A stretch of DNA of 64,000 nucleotides, taken from positions 1 to 64,000 of the forward strand of contig JAOCPU010000068.1 in NCBI GenBank assembly GCA_035772785.1. Direction: 5' to 3'. The translations under genes were made by a program, and so were the position numbers. How positions within the stretch are numbered: position 1 is the stretch's first letter; the number at the start of each line of letters is the position of its first letter. A model generated the notes under the pieces. It made no database searches, had not been told where the DNA came from, and was given only the letters and a program-made list of their open reading frames with translations. This document shows positions 57,266-64,000 of the stretch, one piece after another. Origin of the DNA: Phlebiopsis flavidoalba (Eukaryota; Basidiomycota; Agaricomycetes; Polyporales; Phanerochaetaceae).

Positions 57266-57471
57266 GTCATTGCGGTGTTTCATACTCTGTCGTACCGTGT
57301 AATGCATATCGCTAGCCTTAGTACTAATTCCAGTAATACAATGAGACCTTGAGCAGTCGTCTCCAAGATGATACAAATTGCGCATGCAATAAGACGTTGA
57401 CACTAATCATACACATGTAAGCAATTCCAGAGCGACGGAAAACACAGCTAGCACACGACGAAATAAAAGGT

Positions 57472-58677
57472 TTAGGGGCGGTTACGCTTCCTTGATTTCG
57501 CTGCCGCGTCGCCTTGAGAACTACTTCTGCGTGTTAGCTTAGGCATCGCCACACCTGCACACCCGCGCAGGAGCACTCACCTCTTCGCCTTTCCTTTTCC
57601 ATTCTCGTCGTCCACGTCCATATCGTCGTTCTTCTTCTCTTTGCCTCGCGCTCCCGCTCCTCTGCGAGCCGCTCCTGCTCCTTGCGTTTTCTCCATGAGC
57701 GCAAGCCCTGCCGCGGTCGGCCCGCTCTTGAGCGTGTTCACCGGGCGTTGGACGATCTTCACCTCCTTCTGCTTCTCCTGCACGCTGTGCAGCGTCGCCT
57801 GGTACTTCTTCTCATACGCCTCTTTTGCGCTCTTCTCAGTTGCCGCTTGTTTGGAGAGCTTCGACAGACGTTCGTCGAGGGTGGCGAGCACGGCAGAGGT
57901 GGTTGACGCCCTGGGATCATGGATTCAACACACGTGGAACGCAGGCGAGAGAAGGACGTACCAGTGTTGAAGGGCAGCCAGAAGACTCTCGACCTTTCCT
58001 GGCTCGAGATCCCGGCCCATTGTGTACTCGACCTCGAACTGTTGTTCCTTCTGGTCGAGCTTGCCACGGATGACTTCTTGGTAGATCGCGTCGATGATGA
58101 GATCTTCAAGCTCACGGATACTGGATATTTGAAGCACGGAGAGTAGTTGGTCATAAGGAAGGATCTACCACAGCAACAGATGAGGTGAATGGAACGGTCA
58201 AAATGTATGCAAGTTGACGTACGCGTCGGTCCATAGCTAGTGATACAAGGGTTGAGGTGCCTTAGCTTTGTGATTTGTGCATCGTTGAGAGAAGGAAGGG
58301 ACTCCTTGTATTCTGGAAGTTGCTGAGACTCTCAGCACCATCATTCTGCCCTCAAAGCCACATATAAACTCAACGAAGGGAAGGTAGTCTCCGAATAGGT
58401 CTTGTACGAGAACAGTTGCAGCAATGAGAAATACGACGAATGTTGCTCGTGGGTCGCAAGCTTTCAATCGACTCTGGTTAGCGTAGGATGTGCGAGTTGA
58501 TTTGAGCTAGCCATGCACCTCCTGAATATTCGGCAAGTCTAACAGCTCCGCAAAGACGAAGACACCTGGAGCAGAGGTTGCATCTTGGATTAGTTTCGCT
58601 GCTGCTGCACCCTTTGCGCTCTTTGACATGAGCAGGAACGGCTCAAGCTTCGCGGTAAAGTTTGCTCCGAGATCCAT
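57472..58677 (-). CDS. csn7: COP9 signalosome subunit 7 (PCI domain)
   Basis: Start [20 protein letters not shown] (58677), then [33 protein letters not shown], and, through introns, RVSATSRIQ. The PCI winged-helix part is [40 protein letters not shown] and [16 protein letters not shown] (57.96-58.13 kb). A coiled coil follows ([40 protein letters not shown]). The tail is basic and acidic with [14 protein letters not shown] and, after a last intron, [18 protein letters not shown], stop 57472. CSN7 is a scaffold subunit of the complex that removes NEDD8 from cullin ubiquitin ligases. The gene is unusually intact here. It lies tail to tail with the RSC1/2 gene, about 200 bases apart. Confidence 0.93.
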
Positions 58678-59116
58678 GGTCGATTGTTGGTGGTGGCGAT
58701 GAGAGCCTGAACTGGGACGCGTGCTGTATCAGTATTGGCGCTCCAGATGCCTGCCGAGTGTTTGGTGTTGTTGAATTCCCAAGGCCCTGCATACCTTTTT
58801 GGGACTTCTTTCAATGCTGGCTCGACTCTAAGCTGGCGAGGCCACCCAAAAGCTACAGCTACTCTACGTTGCGGACAAATATGACGTTATATGACGTCTG
58901 GAAATCGGAATTATAGGTCTGGCCCCGATGGACCCTTGCCTGAACGCGGCGGCACATCGCGGCCCCTTGTCAGCCTCGTCCACCGCTCGCGCTCACTGGC
59001 ATTGCTGCAGCGGTTAGGTAGCCCCTGTCATTCCGCCCGCTAAAAGGAGGCCCGTGCGCGATCCGAGCCGGATATTCCATTCTTTATCTTAACTCTCATC
59101 TTCTCTCTGCTTGACT
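58678..59116. other. Divergent 5' region
   Basis: Sequence between the csn7 start and the next plus-strand start. No gene is evident; the last 60 bases are pyrimidine-rich leader. Confidence 0.5.
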
Positions 59117-60436
59117 ATGTCTCTCGTCGTTGCCGCTGGCTGTGCGAACACGCAAGATTTCTTCCAGGGTCTCAAGCCAGGGTCTCGGGAAACACTGAAG
59201 GCATCATCATTACGAGCGCGCGTGCAGTGTCAAGAATGGGTCATGGACATCAAGGCCGAGGACGTGGACATCAAGACCGAGGACGTGTACCTCAAGACCG
59301 AGGAGCTTGGAGAGAAAGAGACTACGGACGAAGAATCTCTGGTAATCAGAATGCTTCCTTTCATCTTCTTCGTCTCTTCTGTTGGCTGTCTGCTGGTCAC
59401 ACACCAGTATCCTCGTATACCGTTGACCGCTCGCAGATCATCCCCCGCAGCTGCAGTGCGGCGTGCGACAACCTCACCCCCGGCGGGTGCAGGTCCATGG
59501 AGTGTAGGAGGGGTCGGGAAGCTGCTCTTGAGGTCTGGCCAACCGATGACAGTCAGCTTTCGACCGCGGGTACAGATACGGAGCCCTTTTCTCTCCGTTT
59601 GTCTGTGTCGAATATCTGCATGTACCACCCTCGGTTCTCTACACTAACCCTTGCAGGCTCGTCGGCATACCCCTTAATGTCTCTCGGCTTGAACTGGACG
59701 TCCAGCCGCCCGCGCTGGAAAGCGGGACCCGAGGTCTGATCAGCCGAGGACGGTCTGCCGACTTCTAGTCATGGTACAGTATCTTTCTTCTGACTCTATG
59801 CTGTGGGAATCATGTTACCGTCTGTCGGCCGTGCTGCATGTAATACCCTTGTTTGGTACTAAGCTTTCGCTGTGTGTATTTTTTCAGGTCAGCGGGTAGT
59901 CATTCCCACTCAATTTCTGCGTCGGAAAGCGGGACTCGAGGTCTGAGCGACCGATGACGGTTCGTCTGCTCTCGACAACAAGCGTATATCCTTATTTCTC
60001 GCCATACTGCATGCTCGTCCGCGCTTAGTCGCGTCGCACCAACTGTTACAGATATTGGGCCGGGGGCAGTGTGGGCATGAGATCAAGGGAGCCCGTTTCA
60101 TACGAGGTACGCGTGCTTGATATCTGCCTATGGTATTAAATTCCGATTGTTTAGCAGATCGTTCTTTTTTTTTTTTTTTAAGCCCTGGCGAGACAGAGTG
60201 CACTGATTTGGGCAGCCTTCGAAAAGTATGATAGCAACCTGTAACAGAAAGCCTACCAAGCTGCTGACATACCTCCTCCTTTGACGTTGCAGAATCTAAT
60301 CGCTATAGAAGAAGCCACAGGTGAAGCTCGCTCACGCGTTCCTCTCATGCATGTGAACCACGTTTCTCACACTTTCTTTCGTCCAGAGGCTATTCGAGGA
60401 CCACTGCAAGAGTCCGTGAAGGCCTTTGATCCCTAA
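59117..60436 (+). CDS. Unrecognised multi-exon gene with a K-x-E repeat and repeated short exons
   Basis: Likely start MSLVVAAGCANTQDFFQGLK at 59117. The first exon holds an acidic repeat, DIKAEDVDIKTEDVYLKTEE (59.25-59.30 kb), three copies of a hydrophobic-Lys-x-Glu unit. A GTAATC...CAG intron follows, then a cysteine-containing part (IIPRSCSAACDNLTPGGCRS, MECRRGREAALEV). Three related blocks at about 59.52, 59.72 and 59.93 kb look like duplicated short exons. The last exons read NLIAIEEAT and, after a GTGAAG...TCCAG intron, EAIRGPLQESVKAFDP with a stop at 60434. Exon joins are uncertain and no family is recognised. The K-x-E units fit the SUMO attachment consensus, so a nuclear protein is possible. 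Confidence 0.42.
59505..59985 (+). repeat. Three degenerate copies of an about 60-base block, spaced about 200 bases
   Basis: Copies share GGAAAGCGGGACYCGAGGTC (copies 2 and 3) or GGAAGCTGCTCTTGAGGTCT (copy 1), then a word near CCGATGACGG. Start points lie near 59.51, 59.71 and 59.92 kb. The spacers are intron-like. Confidence 0.65.
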
Positions 60437-60697
60437 AACGCTCCAGAGGGTATGAAATATCTCACCTTACTGACAGACTCGCAGTCGTGGCTGACCGTAC
60501 CGGCCCATCTGGGTCAAGACTCCTACGCAGCCCGCTTGGCCGGGCTATTTGCATCGAGCGCCTTCGGTTTCTTGTATTAATTTTGACGAGTAGTGTCGTG
60601 AGGAGAAAGTCATGTATATATCGCGAGCGTTGGGAGACATCTAGGACGGTGTAACTGTGGAATGTGGGCCCTGGCCAGCCTCATTCTACAGGTGCAT

Positions 60698-61051
60698 TTA
60701 GTCTTGGATGTCTGGCGCTGCAAGCTGATTGGCTGCATGGCGTTGTCTGGCCAACTTCGTCGTGTAGTTAGTTGGTTTGTGGCGTGGCGGAGGAGGGGGG
60801 ACGGTTCTGTGTGTTAGGGCGGAATAGGTTGGGAATACAGTAGCATCGCCGTAGCGAAAGGCAGCACACGGAACCCGTCGAACGCGGTCAATGATGTTCT
60901 TCAGAGTAGCGCGTGCATCACGCAACGTTCTCGACACTTTTGTCGTCACAGAATCGCGCAGTGCGCCTCGCTCGCTGACTGAGCATCGCTCCGAAGTGGC
61001 TGGGCTATCGTTGCCAAAATAACGACTGCTATCGTGTGTGTTGAGAAGCAT
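60698..61051 (-). CDS. Hypothetical protein, 117 residues
   Basis: Continuous frame MLLNTHDSSRYFGNDSPATS to NQLAAPDIQD with codon choice like a coding exon and a basic, helical middle (SRTLRDARATLKNIIDRVRR) followed by a proline run. No signal peptide and no family recognised. It may be a single-exon gene or a chance open frame. Confidence 0.35.
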   Translation of the reverse strand: MLLNTHDSSRYFGNDSPATSERCSVSERGALRDSVTTKVSRTLRDARATLKNIIDRVRRVPCAAFRYGDATVFPTYSALTHRTVPPPPPRHKPTNYTTKLARQRHAANQLAAPDIQD

Positions 61052-62049
61052 CCGACTCGGTGGTCATATCTGGGCCAGTCCTAGGCTGCGCCGATCAGGG
61101 CGATTCTTGTGTTCCATTGTTACGACGTGCCGGTGTGGGTGTGGAGCGCCAAACGTCTCTGAACTCGGCAAAACGTATATAGCTCGAGCGGGTTGGGATG
61201 TCTACACAGACGGTACAAGGTCTTCGATCTGTGTTAGGATGGTGCGTTCCATAACTACGCCCGTTATTCGTGTACACTATACAAACAGAATCGATGGCGT
61301 ATTCCAGTATAGTACCCCGTGTTCGTAGCTGCAGTTTGGCGTATGAGCTGGGAGATTCAGCGCATCGCAACGGGGACAGTACTTACAGGGCACCCGCCAA
61401 TGATCTCAATGGAAGCGATGTAGATCTCTTTTACGATTTATGAATAATAAATCGTTTCCAATGCGTGTTTGGGTATTGGGGTTCTCTTCCTAACCCAAAA
61501 TTTCGTAGTAAGCGTGGGAAAGTATGAATTTTGTTACCGTTCGATTCAAAATTGAGCGTCCCTTGGGCTTCTGCCAACCTTAACCCTAGGGTTTTCCAAT
61601 ACAAATTTGAATCAAAACTTGTCCGATTTTCTGACATTGCCGTACATATGGATCTGGCCTCTAAATATTGCTACTAACTATGGGCATGACCCCTGAAACT
61701 ACCCCCCGCTCAAGTCGTTACGGCTAAGCGCCCGATATTTTCCAACTCCTGCAAGCTCGCAAAACAACTTCGTTGAACTTTCGTTCCAGCGTTAGCGCCC
61801 GCGTGCGCCACGACGCTTTTGATTGTGTCCACTTTCGACACTGCTCAGTGGGTAGAAAAAAAATAAAAACCGTGACGTGCTCAAATGCTCCGGACGGTGC
61901 CAATATTGACACTCTAGGAGCCTGGCTGGGATTCCATACCTGTAGACATGTGGTCTGTAGTAACTTTATGTTGTGTCTGATTTTTCGAATCGAAACTATT
62001 TATACTACACTTGTGAGATCTACACTACCGGTCTACATGGACCTTTGAG
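61052..62049. other. No recognised gene
   Basis: Mixed sequence with an AT-rich part (61.4-61.7 kb) that contains short inverted words (TTTGGGTA / TAACCCAAA) and AACCCTAGGGTT. Nothing reads as coding beyond short chance frames. Confidence 0.5.
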
Positions 62050-62560
62050 GTCTCATTGTGTTGCCGTTGACTGCCCCTCGTTTATGTCTCTGTTCACCGT
62101 GGTGTCGCGCCTTCGCTGACCACGTGTGTGGTGCCGTCACTGGCCACGTTGTATGTGGTTGTTGCTGTTCACTGTGTTGTCGTGTTGCCATTCTCTTCGT
62201 TTTACGGTTGGTCTCGTTGACCGTCTCGAGGACCTCACTGCCAGTGAGGCTGGCACCAGTTGGCTGCCGTCTCGTCGGTGGTTATCTTGCCGGTGCTGTC
62301 TCGAGCGCTGGCTGTTTCGTCGGTGGACCAACTTGTTGGCGGGCCATTTTGTTGGCGGCCATTTTTGTTTGGCGGGCCCATCTGTTTGCTGGCCGTCTCG
62401 TCGCTGGCTGTCTCTCATCGTCGGGGGGAGTTGTGCTTGGTGATTTGCTGTCTCGTCGCTGACTGTCTCATTGGCCGCCTCGTCGCCAGCTGTCTCATTG
62501 GGGCCATCCTCGTCGCCAGCCGTCTCGCCGCCAGCTCGTTTGATGATGGTGATGTTGGTG
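62050..62560. repeat. Degenerate minisatellite, CTGGCCGTCTCGTCG-like units
   Basis: Words such as CTGTCTCGTCGCTGGC, CTGTCTCATTGGCCGCCTCG and CGTCGCCAGC recur at short irregular spacing. The reverse complement matches the type of repeat at 1-300. Open frames on both strands follow from the repeat. Confidence 0.65.
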
Positions 62561-62599
62561 GCGGGCTTCGGTGTGCCTCGCCGTGCGACCTCGCCGTGC

Positions 62600-63090
62600 C
62601 GTCACTGCTGCCGATCATCGTCGCTGGTGGCCTTGGAGGCTGTGCCGCTGTCTGTCAAGGTTCTCTGTCAAGGTCGTCGCCGGGTTCCTGGGCAGCCGTT
62701 CGTCGCCGTCAGCTTGGCTGAGTCGCTGGCGGTGTTTCCGCGCCGTGCGTCGTTGGTGGTGCACCGCGCCTGGCCGTCTCGTGGAGCATTCGTCGCTGGA
62801 GGTGTCCGCGCCGTGCGTCGTCGGTGGTGACACTGCGCCTGGCCGTCGCTTGCGGCGTTCTTTGCTGGGGGTGTCCTGCAGCGTTCTTCGTTGGTGGTGC
62901 ACCGCGCCTTGCGTCACTGGTGGTACACCACGGCATTCTTCGCTGACGGTGTTTGTTTCGTGTCGTGTGTCGTTGGTGGTGCATGTGCGCCGTGCCTGGG
63001 CCATTCACTTGCGGTGTTCGTCGCTGGCGGTGTCCCGCGCCCGTGCATCGTTAGTGGTGCACCGCGCCTTGCGTCGCTGACATCCAGCGC
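62600..63090. repeat. Tandem repeat, about 55-65-base units with GGTGGTGCACCGCGCC core
   Basis: The core GTTGGTGGTGCACCGCGCCT appears, with changes, about seven to eight times, each followed by TTCTTCGCTGGCGGTGTC-like sequence. It carries on from the preceding minisatellite. No gene is supported. Confidence 0.7.
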
Positions 63091-64000
63091 TGTGCGCAGC
63101 GCGCACACTGTTGTGGGGATCGCCGCTGCACGGCAGCGAAGCGCCCTCATCGTCGCTACACAACAACCGTAGCGCAGCGAAGCATTCTTAAGCCGGCAGC
63201 TTTGCGCGTCCTGGCTGCCGTTCGCGTTCAGCGCGGGCCTGCCGAAAGTCCACACGGCGGGCTGTCCTTGGCACTTGGCCATAGCGGTGGGAGAGGCCCT
63301 AGATGGGTAAGATGGGTGTAGTGCTAGTGGTTTACTCACCTGGGGCCGTCGAGCTCGCACACTCGTCGCGTCGTCGCGACGGGCACGAACGACAAAAAGA
63401 AATGCTTCTACTCACCTTTCTTGGGAGGGTCTCAACGCTGCTGAAAGGCATCTGTGCGGAGCACTTGAGGCCGCGATTGCCAGAGCTCAGCTCGACGTGT
63501 GCGCGCGAGAGGGGACCACGCACATGTCCAACGATGGGACCGCCGACGTGGGCGTGCCGATCAAGACCACACACATTCCCAGCTTCTCACAACAATCCTT
63601 GAGGGGCGAGGTCGCCGGGATTGAAAAAGGACCGTCGTTGTGGGCGCCATGGGTCCTTGGTGCGCATGCTGGACAGCGCCGTACGGCGAGTGAGACGGGG
63701 GGGATCAAAAGGAAAGATATGAAAAGTGTTCAGAGACTTCCCAAGGAAGCCCCTGAACGAACGAAAGCGAGAGCAAGGTGGGCGGCCCGCCGTTCTCGTG
63801 AACGGTGGCGGAGGATGGTGGCGGAGGATGGGAGGTGATAGAGTCTTGCGGGCGCTTCGGATTGGGAACTCGATGCGCGGCAAGCGCCGGGGTTTCTTCC
63901 GAGGCTGCTCACTCGCTGAATAGAATGCTTGCGCGCGCTGCCTTGGTGTAAGCTCGGTTTTTGCCGCACGTGTGTGAGTATGTACAGTACCTTTCATACT
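63091..64000. other. No recognised gene
   Basis: Short frames on both strands, rich in Arg and Pro, without any motif I know. A region near 63.79-63.84 kb repeats GGTGGCGGAGGATG twice. The window ends here. Confidence 0.5.

Noticed and set aside
61580..61600. AACCCTAGGGTT as an internal telomere repeat
   Set aside because: A single palindromic word, not an array.

Overview
The window is nuclear DNA of a filamentous basidiomycete, most likely a wood- or litter-decaying agaricomycete close to the Polyporales. The signs are genes split by many short (about 50-70 nt) GT-AG introns, GC-rich coding DNA, and families typical of these fungi: a secreted aryl-alcohol oxidase, an NRPS-like reductase, a DUF6534 membrane protein, an OPT transporter and a fungal TRK transporter. 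The species call is inference, made by recognising families by eye without a database search.

Layout. 0-7.5 kb is a mobile-element nest: a hAT transposase (minus), the 3' tail and LTR of a Gypsy-type retrotransposon, a 671-bp hAT-type MITE with clear terminal repeats, and an AT-rich island holding an unrecognised gene. 7.5-24.5 kb is conserved cell machinery and transport: an Mtf2-like mitochondrial protein, RGP1 (Golgi Rab GEF subunit), a PSP1-domain protein, an OPT oligopeptide transporter, a TRK potassium transporter and a small secreted protein. 26.5-45.2 kb is a metabolic and transport block: a DUF6534 7-TM protein, an MFS (DHA2) transporter, two GMC oxidoreductases (the second a secreted aryl-alcohol oxidase), an NRPS-like adenylation-thiolation-reductase enzyme, and a P-loop kinase. 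45.6-58.7 kb holds a GH99-like hydrolase with a repeat-rich proline tail, a C2H2 zinc-finger protein, a proline iminopeptidase, an RSC1/2-type bromodomain-BAH chromatin remodeller subunit and COP9 signalosome subunit 7. 59-64 kb holds an unrecognised multi-exon gene with internal repeats and then GC-rich minisatellite DNA. Short units of that DNA resemble, in inverted orientation, the repeat at the start of the window.

Almost every recognisable gene, essential single-copy ones included, is broken by one- or two-base indels, often in homopolymer runs, while the amino-acid signatures on either side stay intact. I read this as indel error in the assembly rather than gene decay. Exon boundaries and start codons are therefore approximate, and long open frames are often only pieces of genes.

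The most interesting biology is the divergent pair of an aryl-alcohol oxidase (alcohol to aldehyde plus H2O2) and an NRPS-like carboxylate reductase (acid to aldehyde), next to a second GMC enzyme and a DHA2 exporter. Together they could form an aryl-aldehyde redox or secondary-metabolite cluster.
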